Numbered from the stretch's first letter, positions 23,550 to 34,913 are shown. The stretch is 64,000 bases of DNA from Petrolisthes cinctipes (GCA_033782935.1 JAWQEG010000366.1:309277-373276), one strand, 5' to 3'. The notes: generated by a model not told the origin, from the sequence alone. A program made the numbers and translations.

Positions 23550-24718
23550 ATATACCCGTATCTGCAAATCCGAAGAATTTTGGAATTGAATATGCAACTA
23601 CAGGTAGAGCCAAATGTAGGAAATGTGATAATTTTATAAGTATGGGGGATGTAAGGATGTATAAAAGAATCTTTAATTTAAGATTTAAGAGTTTTCTAAA
23701 ACAATATTTTCATATAGTTTGTTTGTTTAAAACTTTTTGTACAGTAAGAGTTGCTTCAAAAATTATTTCTCAGCATGATGACGTATAAGGAATTGAAGTT
23801 ATGAGTGAAATTGTGCAAGACATGATTGATATACTCACATGTAAATACAAATGTGAAGATCATTTTGTCAAGACAAGTCATGGATCCAAACGTGGAAACA
23901 AAAGCAAGGCAATGACTACCCCCCATCTTGACACTAATAGAAATTATACTGGTAATGCAGCAAATACCAAATCTGACCTACACTCTTTGACTATTGTTTA
24001 TACTAATGCTGATGTTCTTACTTCGAACAAATTACTGGAACTAAAGGCCAGGATCCCTGAGATCCAACCACACATTATTGCTATAACAGAGGTTAAACCC
24101 AAATCATTTAAGGAGCGTTTGAAAGAAGATTTTAATTTTGATAATTTTACAACATATCCCTGCAATTTGGAGCCTGATGGCAACAGAGGAATAATTATTT
24201 ATGTACATAAGAACTTGAACAAATCTGCTTCACAGGTTGCAGTTTCATCTTCCTTCAGGGAGGTTACACTACTTGAAGTGCGATCACGTGGGGGTGACAA
24301 GCTGCTACTTGGCTGTATATATAGGAGCCCCAAATCATCAGATGCGAACAATCGAGAAATGTATGAGCTGCTACATAGTGTTAGTGGCAACCTGTACTCA
24401 CATATCTGCCTTATGGGGGACTTTAATACTCCTCAAGTTGACTGGGAACTACATACAACAAACAAGTCTGAATACTCCCATGAATCATTATTTCTCGAGA
24501 CTATCCAGGATTGTTTCTTCCATCAACATGTTGATCAACTGACTAGATCCCGAGGAACTGATAAGCCATCACTTTTGGACTTAATCTTTACTAATGAACA
24601 ACATATGATATCAGATATTCAGTATCAAGCACCTATTGGATCTAGTGACCACTCTGTGTTGGTATTTGACTATCATTGCTATGTAAACATTCCAAATAAT
24701 GAAAAAAACATTGTTTAA
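23471..24718 (+). pseudogene. LINE ORF2 N-terminus: PARP-type zinc finger plus AP endonuclease
   Basis: The frame starts at an ATG overlapping the ORF1 end. Residues 38-87 read GIEYATTGRAKC...C...YFHIVC: C49, C52, H81 and C84, spacing CX2CX28HX2C, equal to the first PARP1 zinc finger, with the family's GRA-C-C and GDVRM words. A TAA at 23786-23788 interrupts in the same frame; the sequence continues GIEVMSEIVQDMID, like the tail of PARP-type fingers. The endonuclease follows (VYTNADVLTSN, IIAITEVKPK, MGDFNTPQVDW, LLDLIFTN, SSDHSVL). Another shift occurs near 24700. The finger could guide the enzyme to DNA ends or nicks; that role is inference. Confidence 0.72.
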
Positions 24719-25515
24719 CTATAACGCTGGTGATTATGATGGAATGAGAACATCTCTCGAGGGATCGAAATGGCTACATAATTTTGGAGTTACAGCTGAA
24801 ACCTTGAATACAGAAGAAACATGAAAGATGATCAAACAAAAAGTCCTGGATTTGAGAGAAGAATTCGTCCCTAAGATTATAATAAGTAACAAACCCAAGT
24901 GGAAGTTTGAGTTCCCCATATCACTCGACTTAAGAAAATTAATTAAGGACAAAAATAAAGCCCACCGTGTCTGGGTGGCACACCGACACTATGATAATTC
25001 TGAAACTTTTAGACTTAAATATGTCAAACTGAGGAATCGATGTCAGCAGCAATGTCGTAAGGCTAAACGTAACTATGAAAAGGGGATTGCTGAACAAGTC
25101 AAGAGTCAACCAAAGGCTTTTTGGAAATTTGCAAACCAGAAGCTTAAAACTAAATCATGTGTGGCACCCTTACTGGCTAATCCAGAAAATCCCCATTCAC
25201 TTTGTCATGACGAGAAGGATAAGGCAGAGATTCTTCAAAAGCAGTTTGTGTCTGTTCATACGAAAGAGCCGTTTGGACCCACGCCCGAACCACCAAGTCA
25301 TATACTGGACAGTGTCAGTGAAATTTTCATCCCGGTAGCAAGTGTCGAGGAAAAGTTAAGGAACCTGGACATAAGCAAAAGCTGTGGCCCGGACGAGATG
25401 CACCCAAGGATACTAAAGGAACTCTGTGTTAGCATTGCTGGTCCGATTACTATCTTATTTCGTAAAAGCGTTGAACTGGGCGAATTACCGTTTGACTGGA
25501 AGGAAGCCACAGTTT
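24712..25515 (+). pseudogene. LINE ORF2 middle: linker and start of reverse transcriptase
   Basis: Another frame continues from FNYNAGDYDGM, crosses a TGA at 24822-24824, and reads the basic linker and the RT entry motif (SCGPDEMHPRILKEL, ELPFDWKEATV). It then loses similarity at about 25515; the finger and palm motifs (YADD) are absent. Non-LTR copies normally lose the 5' end, so loss of the 3' part points to later deletion or rearrangement. Confidence 0.75.
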
Positions 25516-26814
25516 TACACAGGTTTACAAAAAACTATTCCACTTTTCTTTTAACAAATTTTCATATTCTGGTTAACCTTTAGAACCAAACTTTCACTCT
25601 CATTATCAATGGAAAGGATTTTGAATGGAAGGTATTAAATAATAATTGCAAACACAAAGCTTTATAAATGGAGACATGCCACTATCACTGCTCGATCACC
25701 ACTTTCTCTGATGATAAGGAGATGATTTTCACTGTTGTTTATTTCCTAAATAACCTTTGGAACCTAATCTCTACACTCACTATATATATTTGGAATCAAT
25801 GACGATGCCTTGTAACTTGGTAAATAAGAGAAATATGCCACCACAATAATGCTCACTATTATCGATTCATCGATACAGTAGGTGGCTGCTCAAGGCCTGA
25901 GGAAGTGTTACGCAAACGATGATTCGCTGAGAGGGATCATGTAAAGACAGGATATATAGAATAAAATATCTTCCAATTGTTTTAACTCTCTATACCTATG
26001 GCAAACTTGAATACATGTTTGAATCACTGATATCCCAGAGCCATGTAAAGTGGATCGTGGTTGGCTGAAGTGTTGAGTACAACTGAAGTATATAGTCTTA
26101 ATAAGCTGGGATGGTAAAGAGGGAAGTGGTGGGTGTACTCTGAAAGGTTTCCAGCAATAATTTTCTGTAATACTTTTGTATGACCTATGAGTGCAATGTA
26201 TGTAAACGAGTGTATCTATATTTATATATATATAATTGTAGCGTGGTGGTGGTGGGGGGGGGGGGAGACAAAGTACCAGTTCCCAACAGTCGTTTTCGCT
26301 GAAATTTTGCACATCGATGGCAATGCACCAAACATGTTCGCACTCAGAGTCCCGACCCGGGGTGAAGTTACCATAAACTCAACACAGGGAAATCATTACA
26401 CAGTCACTTTTGATCGTACGGCGTCTATCTTGGTATCGTTCGACGTGTCTTTCTGAGCTACATGCACCTGTATAACTCATTACCGGGAATCACCTATACC
26501 TGACCTCTCGGGTTAGGTCAAAGATCACGGAAATTAACAAAATCCTAATTTACGGCCTATTTCACGGATTTGGAAGCCGTTTTCGGGCTGTTTTATGATT
26601 GTCATAGTACCGGTAGCTCAACTAAGTGAGAATTACTTTTAACCCCAGCCCGCACAAAGGCGGAGTCATGCGGGGTCAAATTTGCAACTTGTCTGAATTT
26701 AATTAAACTAAATCAGTTTATGGGTGAAATTTGATCCCAAATCTAATGATTATACTCCCTTCAACAAGAGGGACCGCTGGGAGGCCACAGGCCTCCAACT
26801 CTCTGCCTCGGGCG
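25516..26814. other. Unassigned sequence with a diverged duplication
   Basis: Two related segments (about 25575-25710 and 25750-25870) share AACCTTT-GAACC, CACTCA/TT and ATATGCCAC words, suggesting an old tandem duplication of about 180 bp. A G-run sits at 26248-26266. No gene is supported. Confidence 0.45.
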
Positions 26815-26831
26815 ACATATATATATATGCA

Positions 26832-27911
26832 TTAAAGACTGCAAATTTGTTTTTCAAGATGAATATTTTAAGCAGAAATTCGGTATGGCAATGGGCAATC
26901 CACTCTCCCCAGTTTTGAGTAATTTGTACATGGAGTTTTTTTTAGAAGAAACTGCTTAATAACATTTTATCCAGTAATGCGGTATGGTACAGGTACGTAG
27001 ATGACGTACTTTGCCTCTGGCCATGCACTGAAAATCTAGATAACTTTCTGCCATTGCTTAACAACTTAGCCCCTTCCATTAATTTTACCATTGAAATTGA
27101 GGAGGATGGAAAATTACCATTTTTGGATTGCCTGATTCATAGGGTAGGCAACACCTTTAAGTTTAGCATTTACAGGAAACCAACCAATGTTTTGTCATAT
27201 ATTCATTTTTACTCTGCACACCACGATAAAGTCAAACTGTCTGTTTTCTCTTCCATGTACTTACGTGCTCTACGTGTATGTAGTCCTGAATTCATGGATG
27301 AGGAATTTGGATTTATCTCTGACATTGGAGCAAAATTAAAATACCCCAAACCACATTTGGATAAAGCCTTAAAATTGGCAAGAACATCATTTTATAGGGT
27401 TGAACCTCCCCTACCCCGTGACAATAAAAACTTACTGATATTACCCTACAGTCATAAATTTGCCCAAATCCCTCATCTTCTAAGAACATGGAATGTTAAT
27501 GTTGCCTTTTGCAATGATAACACAGTCAAGAAAATGTTGATAAAAAATTCACCCAATTCCTCATGTGGGTGTATCTACAAAGTACCTTGTAAAGAATGTA
27601 ATATGTTCTATATAGGACAAACTGGAAAAGACCTTTCAACCAGGGTCAAACAGCATAAATATAGTGTTAGGACCGGACAAGAATCTAATGCTTTATTTAT
27701 TCATATGAGAGACAATAATCATTGTATTGACTGGGATAATGCTTCGTCAATCATGTCTTGTAATTCATCCGTAAATAGAAACATCATAGAGTCAAGTTTG
27801 ATTAAACACACAGAAAATATTAATATGAATTTTAACAATGGTATGTACAAGTTGGATAGTTTCATCATAGACAAGATTGTTAATAAGATAAGTCCAACTG
27901 CTATTCCTTAA
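26832..27911 (+). pseudogene. Penelope-like RT C-terminal part plus GIY-YIG endonuclease
   Basis: The RT part has FGMAMGNPLSPVLSNLYM (about 26866-26920) and YVDD at 26994-27005; a one-base indel in a T-run near 26935 separates them. From 27054 an open 285-aa frame carries EDGKLPFLDCLIHR and FSIYRKPT, typical of the Penelope thumb. The GIY-YIG domain follows: CIYKVPC, FYIGQTG, the Arg in TRVKQH and a Glu in NIIESSLIK. The N-terminal RT is missing, so the copy cannot act alone. In the family, RT and endonuclease together perform target-primed insertion. Confidence 0.85.
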
Positions 27912-28085
27912 TGACTGAGGATAATCTTAGGTTTAGTGGTCATGTCAGGTAAATCCTTGTAGCACCATATGGGTGTATATTGCTTTGAACTCACAGTGGC
28001 AACACCTTCAGGTTGCCAGTTAGTTATTAAGTGTATCGGTATATAAGGTGTCTCGGCAACCATTCTTCTACATTCTGTATTTCCC

Positions 28086-28107
28086 CTGAAGATGTGAATA
28101 CACGAAA
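28086..28107 (+). ncRNA. Hammerhead-like motif in the Penelope 3' UTR
   Basis: CTGAAGA (28086-28092) matches the CUGANGA core and GAAA (28104-28107) the second core, with a short possible stem GTG/CAC between them. Hammerhead ribozymes are known in Penelope-like elements. Here the first pair of stem II is not ideal and stems I/III were not verified, so this may be a degenerate or minimal form. Confidence 0.4.
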
Positions 28108-28171
28108 GCGCTTGGGACTCCGTGTTTATTTTTCCTTCCTTGTGGATTTACGCATATATATATATATATAA

Positions 28172-28629
28172 TTTGACTGGTCACGTAATGCGGTGCACGA
28201 GGAGGTGCGACACCGCATAATGGAAGATCTAGTTTTTTTACATTGTGTAGCCTACTTATTAGTATACCTTACATTCGGGATTGTAGGCTTTTGAGAAACC
28301 CAGAGGTTATTGTCGCACTAGATGAGAGAGTGGAACATCGTGGTGTTAATTGTTTCTCTCCTGTCCCACTAAATGACGACACTTTATTCTTACACGTCAC
28401 TATTAGTAGAGTGCAGCTACACATTCACTCACAACATCTTGGAATATGGTAGGTTGAGAGTTGATGACGATTTAGGGGGAAATTTCTTGGCATGTCGGTG
28501 TAGCCAGGATACTTGAAGATCAGCAAGAACCATCATATCACCTCAGAAAAAGAACAGATATCTTAGCATGGGTCCATGATATTTGCAGGCCGTCTTTGCA
28601 TCCATTTTGCTATCGCCTCCTCGATTACT
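28172..28629. other. Unassigned sequence
   Basis: No gene recognised. Confidence 0.35.
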
Positions 28630-28884
28630 GTTAACTTTTAACACTCTAACCACGTCGGGCATGTTCATGCCTGCCACCTCTGTACCGCGGGCATATTTTT
28701 GCAAAACGTAAACAAATATTTGGCGTCTAATAGCTTATAGCCTAAACCACTAAAATTGAATTACGAGGCTTTGCCTGTCTCCTGATGTATTTGTAAAGAC
28801 TATATAGACATCTGTAGGATGGGTAACCAGCTCAGAATGACCAAAACTCAAAGCTCACTTTAACACTCTCCTGACCATTCCAAG

Positions 28885-29255
28885 GACTTTTTCACACTCT
28901 GATTTAGTCATAAAACCTGTCAGAATCAATTTTTTCAACACAACACTATGAAAAATAACGTCACATTCTCAACTGCTGAGCTATATTGCTAAACTGGCTG
29001 GATAAGATTGGTGCGACTCTTGGGAGCTACATATGACATATATCAAATATATCTCACCCATCACCAATTAGTCTTACTTGTACTGTTAGGTTAGAAGGAC
29101 ATATTTTCATCACTCCTCTTTTCCTGTAATTACCATATATGTACTGTACATAAAAATAAAAGTGACATTATATTTCATATTGTTGTGTTGAAAAATGTGA
29201 TTCTGACATGTTTTATAATGAAATTAGAGTGTGAAAACTCACTTAGATATGTTAA
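28885..29255. repeat. Inverted repeat with ~85-bp arms; extra copy near 29765-29855
   Basis: 28885-28972 (TCACACTCTGATTT, AAAACCTGTCAGAATCA, TTCAACACAACA) is complementary to 29160-29247. A third, direct copy of the right arm lies at 29765-29855 (GTGACATTATAATTTGCAT, GTCAGAGTGTGGAA). Confidence 0.65.
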
Positions 29256-30227
29256 TATAGTGTAAATAGAGTTTAAAACTGAATTTTGAGTCGATGTCAT
29301 TGTGCGGTGGCTACACATCCTATAGATGTCTTTTTAGTCTTCGCAAGTACATCAGGAGATATCTAAAAGTTTCTACTTCAATATTCTGTATCATTTGTTT
29401 ATGTAGCGTGAGTGGTTTGCAAGCTATTAGCCGTCAAATGTGTTGTTTACATAGTGACTGCGAGTACTCGAGAGAGGCCTGGGCGAGGGAGTTTTCGCGA
29501 TAGATAATACCTGCGACTAAGTAGTTAAGGGTTAAACTGTGGGTGTAAATTATTTCCAACAGATGTAGCAAGTGTGAATGAGCTCGGGTGCTGACTATTT
29601 TCGACAGTGCATTGTTCAAATTTGCACGACACTCAAATTGTCCCGTACTCTCCCATCAGATGGAGCGTGTCCTTGGCAGCATGTCCAGCTATCAATTACC
29701 CTCCCAGGACAAGTCTCAGCCACACACTGTGCCTGCAACTTTGCGCTCTCTTCCTCATAAACGTACATAAAAACGACAGTGACATTATAATTTGCATTGT
29801 GGTATAGCAAAATGTTGTTCTCACACGTTTTATGAGAAGTCAGAGTGTGGAACATGTCTATGAAGTAGTGTACTGTAAACAGACCGTGTTGGCACTCTCT
29901 CTCGCTCTCTTTTTTTCTTCTTTAGATAAAAGAAAACAATATGATCTCTATGTCATCATTATTCTTTTAATCCATTCTTTCAATCCATGTAAAATATAGA
30001 TAGGCCTAGTCATATATATATAATTTTTTTAGCTAATCTTGCATAAAAAAAGTAAATTAATGTGATGAAATATTTTTGTACAACTGGCATCCTATATGGC
30101 ACGCTGCTGTGTGACTGGCTGAAAGGCCACAAGAAAAAGGAGGCGGGGCTGAGGCGACCGAAATGGGTTACAAAACGCGAATATGTAGCCAGGACAGACA
30201 AGCCACTCCCTTCAGTGTCCGAATGAG

Positions 30228-30252
30228 CAAAAAAAAAAAAAAAAAAAAAAAA
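30228..30252. repeat. Poly(A) run
   Basis: About 25 consecutive A; a possible tail of an unidentified plus-strand retroposon ending here. Confidence 0.6.
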
Positions 30253-30744
30253 GGAACAGCTGAAAACCAGCAAATATGAGTCGTAATATACAAGTGTGCG
30301 CGGTCTGTTTTTGCACGCCCCTTGTCTACAGGGGTTCGTCTGTCTCTTTAAACCTCCGTGGCACATCAACCAACTCTTAGATTCGGTTATTTCAGAGTTC
30401 CTGAACTTCCTAGATAATTATAGATGTAAATTATGGATGTTTTGAGATTACCGATTTTTTAAGACATTTCAGTGGTGGAGGAGGATAAGTCTGCCTTTAA
30501 TATCCTGTATCATTTATTTATGTAGCATGAGTTGTTTACAAGCTATTAACCGTCAAATGTGTTGTTCACATATTGACCGCGAGTGCAGGAGAAAGGCCCA
30601 GACTGCAGAGCTGCCACGATCGATAAGGCCCGGGCCTAAGTGGTTAAAGGTTTGTACTTCAATATCATATATCCTTTATTAACGTAAAATGGCTTACACG
30701 CTATAAGCTGCCAAAGAAACTCAAATATGCCTGCCAGTAAAGGG

Positions 30745-30895
30745 TTAAATGGAGAGTAGCTTGTTGGTAAATTGGAAGGAGTCTGATTCTTCCACAAACG
30801 CTCTCAATGGTATACTAATAAGGAATCTGTTTTGTGGGATAATCAGGAGGAATTAAGAGACCTTCCAATTGATAAACAAGAGACTCTCCCCTTAA
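30745..30895. mobile_element. TTAA-bounded MITE
   Basis: The 151-bp element runs from TTAA (30745) to TTAA (30892-30895) with ~35-bp inverted ends containing AGCTTGTTGGTAAATTGGAAGG and its complement form. Same family as the copies at 36828, 37942, 55104 and 62460. Confidence 0.75.
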
Positions 30896-31860
30896 GAGTA
30901 TTGCTATTGTTAAATGGCCGTTTGTGTTATTGTTAATGAGGTTTGTTATTGTAAATCAGTTTTTCATGATTATTAATTTATATATTCCACTATAAAGATT
31001 TACTTGAGCATCACTCCAACAGAGTTATAGTCATGGAGATGATGTTGGTGAGAGGTGTGAGGGAGGTGAGGAAGGAGGGGGAGCTGCGAGACCTAATGAC
31101 CAAATTGAAGCGCTATTTGCCACAATCCATTTCCGTAAGTTCATCCATATGCACCTTCTATCTACCCAGAGTTTTATTATAAGTCTTTGTATATAGGGAC
31201 CAACCAGGACGATGATGTTATATGGAGGGAAAATTAGTAGTGGGACAAAGTTTTTGATACAAATAAGCATAGAGCTAACCAGACAATTGTCTAAGGCATC
31301 GTAATTGGTCCTTAACTGAGGGGCTAGAATAGGGCCTGCATGGACCCATCTGCATGAGTATCCTAAACGTTTTGAGCTTGTCACGAATGAGGAATAACTC
31401 CAAGCGCAAACGAAAGGATGAATAGTTAATGAATGGAAAGGAATAAGCTCTGGTTTTAAGGGACACCCAAACCCTTCAAGTACTTCCTCTATCACTGCAG
31501 GTAACACCGTACCCTCTGGTCTAGGGAGTCGGTTCAGCTGAATGATGGAAATAATGTCATCGATATGGTACTCCCTGATGTAAAGCTTTCACAGTCGGAG
31601 TGTTCATTTATTTTTATGCCCTTATATTCATATTACCTACTTGCCAAGGATTATACAATGATATTCAAGTTGCTTCTAATTGCCATTTGTTTAGGAGTAG
31701 GTTGTAAATGATAGAATCCTTATCCTTTTGATAGGGCTGTTTGTCACGAGTCGATTGCTCGTGGTATAATATTAGTATTCGTAGCATGGAGAGTAGGGCC
31801 TAATTAAACCAGGTGGAGTTGATATTTCACTGGTATGTTAGCTAGCTAGTACTGTATGTA
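30896..31860. other. Unassigned sequence
   Basis: A 158-codon minus-strand open frame (31031-31507) has no domain I can recognise. I do not call it a gene. Confidence 0.35.
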
Positions 31861-32133
31861 CAGTTGCCCAAGAAAAGACTGCAACCAAATTTGCTGGTGT
31901 GCGGCAATATCTGGCAGCTGCTCCAAAGTAAACACTCGTATTTTATCAATGGATCACTCAGAACCTATAGTTGTAATGATGAATGTAAGTAGCCGAAGCC
32001 AATAACATCCATCCATATAAAGGTTGTAGGTTCTGAGTGATCCATTGATAAAATACGAGTGTTTACTTTGGAACAGCTACCAGACATTGCCACACACCAG
32101 CAAAATTGGTTGCAGTCTTTTCTTGGGCAACTG
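31861..32133. mobile_element. Snapback MITE, Tc1/mariner-like ends
   Basis: Almost perfect inverted arms (31861-31968 and 32029-32133) begin CAGTTGCCCAAG and end CTTGGGCAACTG around a ~60-bp loop. The CAGT...ACTG ends and the TA just left of the element fit Tc1/mariner; the right flank reads TG rather than TA. The RNA or single strand would fold into a ~105-bp hairpin. Confidence 0.8.
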
Positions 32134-32496
32134 TGCAGTATGTGATTACAGTACAAATTAAAAAATCCACACACAGATCCCAAAGCCATCTGTGAGGAAA
32201 AATTCTAACTACCGAGATGTATCCTTCTCAACTGTTTACTAGTTCGTATGTCTCGTTGTATAATAAATAATGGAATAAATTATACCGACAGTTGTTTGCG
32301 TGTCTTACATACGGTATCATGAAGTGGGAAATTTGTAGGAATTTACATATACGTCGTTAATTAGAGTTGCATGTATGACTGATGTGTATAATTATATAAG
32401 ATGATTAAGATAGTCAGTATTAGCTAGGGCACTGGAACTAGTGTGTGTGTAGTACAACGGCGGAGTGATACTTGACCACCCCACCAAGCTACCACC
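32134..32496. other. Unassigned sequence
   Basis: No gene seen; AT-rich. Confidence 0.35.
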
Positions 32497-32755
32497 GTAC
32501 GGCCTACGGGGTGCTGATGCTGTAAAGGCTAGCATACTCGCCTCACAAGCGAGAGTTCCCGGGTTCGATTCCCGAGTCAGTGTAATTGTTGGACAATTTT
32601 CCCAGCCCCCTATATCCCTGTTCACCTCGCAGTATGTAGGTACCCGGCTGTAAGAGCAAGGATAGCAACCTTGTAGGCTGTGTTGATGTAACAAGACTGA
32701 CTGCCTTAATGACCAACACCATGAGTCGATAGGCATTAAAACCCTAAATCTTCTT
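32497..32755 (+). mobile_element. tRNA-derived SINE
   Basis: The head (about 32511-32582) folds like a tRNA: anticodon stem CTCGC/GCGAG with loop CTCACAA, and a B box GGGTTCGATTCCC at 32561-32573. The body has CACCTCGCAGTATGTAGGTACC, a motif resembling conserved SINE bodies in arthropods. The tail is AT-rich. The anticodon position reads CAC (Val-like), but the acceptor stem is poor, so this is a SINE rather than a working tRNA gene. Confidence 0.78.
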
Positions 32756-33266
32756 TCGTACAGCCACTCTCCCTGTAGTGTTTCTCGTCCTCGGTCCTCT
32801 TCCAACTCGTAATTTACCTTGTCTATCGCAAGACAAGGACGATGGTTTAAAGTCGAATAAGTATCAGACAGTACCAGCTATTCTCTAGGCTTCATTGACT
32901 ATTTATCAACCGGTTGCTCAGATAATTGGATGTCAAGGTAAGACGAGGTAAGGGAGAGGGAGAACCGGCTTCTCGTATGAGGCTGGCTAGAGGTTTGCCT
33001 TCAAGATCTATGAAGCGAATTCTTAAGGTATAATTACGAGTGATACAAGTGTGAATTGACATTGCATTGGAAATTACAGCAGAGTGTGAAGAATTTATAA
33101 CTGAAGTCTATGAAGCGATCAGAAAGCTATAACAAACTCAGTGTAGTTTGAATTTGAATATTAATTAAATTAATTGGTAGGAGATCCAGGAAAAGCTCCT
33201 AATAAATAATTACTGCGGTGGGCGATATATCTCATCATAACATTCCTGTACCACCGGTTCACCTAT
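32756..33266. other. Unassigned sequence upstream of a LINE
   Basis: No coding signal; part may be LINE 5' sequence. Confidence 0.35.
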
Positions 33267-33555
33267 GTGCAATGTCTTTCTTACATTTTGGGTGAGACGT
33301 ATGAGTTGGGAATGTTTGGGGCACTGGGTTGTCCTGGTTCAGAGGAAATGCTGTTCCGAAGGCGGACGAGTCCACCTTTTTGGTGGACCAACGGCATCCC
33401 CGAGAGGAGGTTTAAAGTTGAAGCCATAGTCGCAAGCCTGATCTTCCTCCAACTCTCTCTTCTCCCTTACATATTGGCTTGGCGTATGCTTCTCTTCCTC
33501 TTTCTATTTTTTCTTCATAATTTTCCCGCCAATCCTATGTTGTCTGGGCAGGGCT

Positions 33556-34798
33556 ATGGGACTAGTTGGTGGTGGCGGCTTCTTTACCATCGTTACTGCC
33601 CCTCTAGTATTATTTTATTCTGTGTTATGTATCCAAAAATCTAGTTTTATGTGTTCTCTCTATCTGCTATTTTTTGTTTGCCTGAAACTTAGGTTTCCGG
33701 ATGCGGAGTTGAACCCAGGTCCGAGGCGTCCTCCTCCTCGGTGCTGCAGAGTACTTTGCTCGAATGTGCGTGGTTTATCTGGGAATTTTGCTGATTTGAC
33801 TGTGGCGGCCCCCCATTATGATGTGCTGTTATGCTCAGAGACTTTAATCTCTGACAGGCGTCATCAGTCGGAATTACGGATTCCTGGGTTTGGTCGACCT
33901 GTTCTGCTGTACCGTGGGTTTCGGTTGTTTTAGACAGAAAAAGTTTGAATGTGGTTGCTGTGAGATGATGGTGTTGAGAGTATGAGAGAGACGGTTTAAC
34001 TTTTGTCTTTACAGCTTGTATCGGAACCCAGATCTGAAGGATGGTATATATGACTGTTTGTTAACATCAATGGCTAGGGTGCAAGCGGAGGACAGTCGTG
34101 CGTCATTTGTCTTTATGGGTGACCTCAATGTGCACCATGAGGAATGGCTAGGGTCCTCATTAACGACTCGTCATGGTGTTGCTGCTTTGGATTTTTCATC
34201 GGTCTCTGGCTGTGACCAATTGGTTGTTGGTCCTACCCATGTGAGAGGTGGAACCCTTGACCTGGTGATGACTGATGTTCTGGATCTGGTGGAAGTAGCT
34301 GTGGTCGTACCAACTGGACGTTCAGATCATTCTTCTCTCTCTGTGAAGGTTTCCACTGCCCAATCAGTTCCAAACCTGTGTGTGAGGAGGGAAGTGCTTC
34401 TGAAGAATCGTGTTAATTGGGATGCAGTTTGTGGTGCTGTGCGTGGGTTTCCATGGCATGTAATGTATGTTGCTGATAATCCAGTAGAGTTGCTGAATCA
34501 GCATTTGTCTATGGTAATTGAGCAATATGTGTCTAAGAAGATCATTCGTGTGCGCAATAGTGATGCGCCTTGGTTTAGTGATGAGTGTAGGGCCGCATTT
34601 GATCTTAAACAGGGTGCCTATCGTAGGTGGACGCGTGATCGTTGCAGAGCAAAGTGGGATGAGTTTATTGACTGCCAAAGAATGGCTAATGGTGTCTATG
34701 TGGAGGCAGAGCAGCGGTTCAATAGTGGAGCCAGGGATGTGTTGCTGAATGCTCGGAGCCCACATAAAAACCTTGAAGAGTGCTATATTCGGGTCTGA
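33556..34798 (+). pseudogene. LINE ORF2 N-terminal part: 2A-like motif and endonuclease
   Basis: The first frame has a hydrophobic segment (residues 9-45) followed by DAELNPGP at 33700-33723, then endonuclease motifs VLCSNVRGL and VLLCSETLI. About 80 bases with a shifted frame (33934-34015, still coding-like, with ECGCCEMMVLRV) separate it from the second frame, which has YRNPDLKDG, VFMGDLNVHHEEWLG, GGTLDLVMTD and RSDHSSLSV. The endonuclease is otherwise nearly complete. In related LINEs a 2A or signal-type leader precedes the endonuclease. Confidence 0.78.
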
Positions 34799-34913
34799 CT
34801 CTTCATTCCCCCCCTTGGTTGGTCATGGTGGTAGCCTGGTGTATGAGCCCGGTGGTAAGGCTGCATAGCTTGCAGCTCACTTTGATAGCAAGCAGTCTAG
34901 GGAGTCTGTAGAG

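Larger units (their letters stand above)
22130..25515 (+). mobile_element. CR1/L2-like LINE, 3'-truncated
   Basis: A 5' leader is followed by ORF1 (PHD finger, coiled coil, nucleic-acid-binding C-terminus) and ORF2 (PARP-type zinc finger, AP endonuclease, start of RT). Homology to RT ends at about 25515, so palm and thumb are missing. The boundaries are inferred from coding signal; target duplications were not found. ORF1 and ORF2 carry frameshifts and stops, so the copy is dead. Confidence 0.75.
26832..28171 (+). mobile_element. Penelope-like element, 5'-truncated
   Basis: The copy starts inside the RT domain and runs through a GIY-YIG endonuclease and a 3' UTR to an (AT)n tract. Both ends abut AT dinucleotide repeats (before 26832 and from about 28156). 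The combination of this RT type with a GIY-YIG domain is diagnostic for Penelope-like elements. Confidence 0.85.
28630..30748. repeat. Cluster of related MITE-like repeats with piggyBac-like ends
   Basis: Related ~100-bp segments occur at about 28635-28750 (inverted), 29388-29540, 30508-30650 and 30660-30748, sharing TTTATGTA-CGTGAG, AAGCTATTA-CCGTCAAATGTG and ends such as AGTGGTTAAAGG or CAGTAAAGGGTTAA. The reverse complement of the last, TTAACCCTTTACTGGCAG, resembles piggyBac/Looper termini (TTAA then CCCTTT). Boundaries are approximate. Confidence 0.5.

Noticed and set aside
31031..31507. 158-codon minus-strand frame as a gene
   Set aside because: No recognisable domain, no splice context, and uneven composition; could be a decayed LINE thumb, but I could not show it.
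32511..32582. A genuine tRNA-Val gene
   Set aside because: Anticodon arm and B box are good, but the acceptor stem is poor and a SINE body follows directly.
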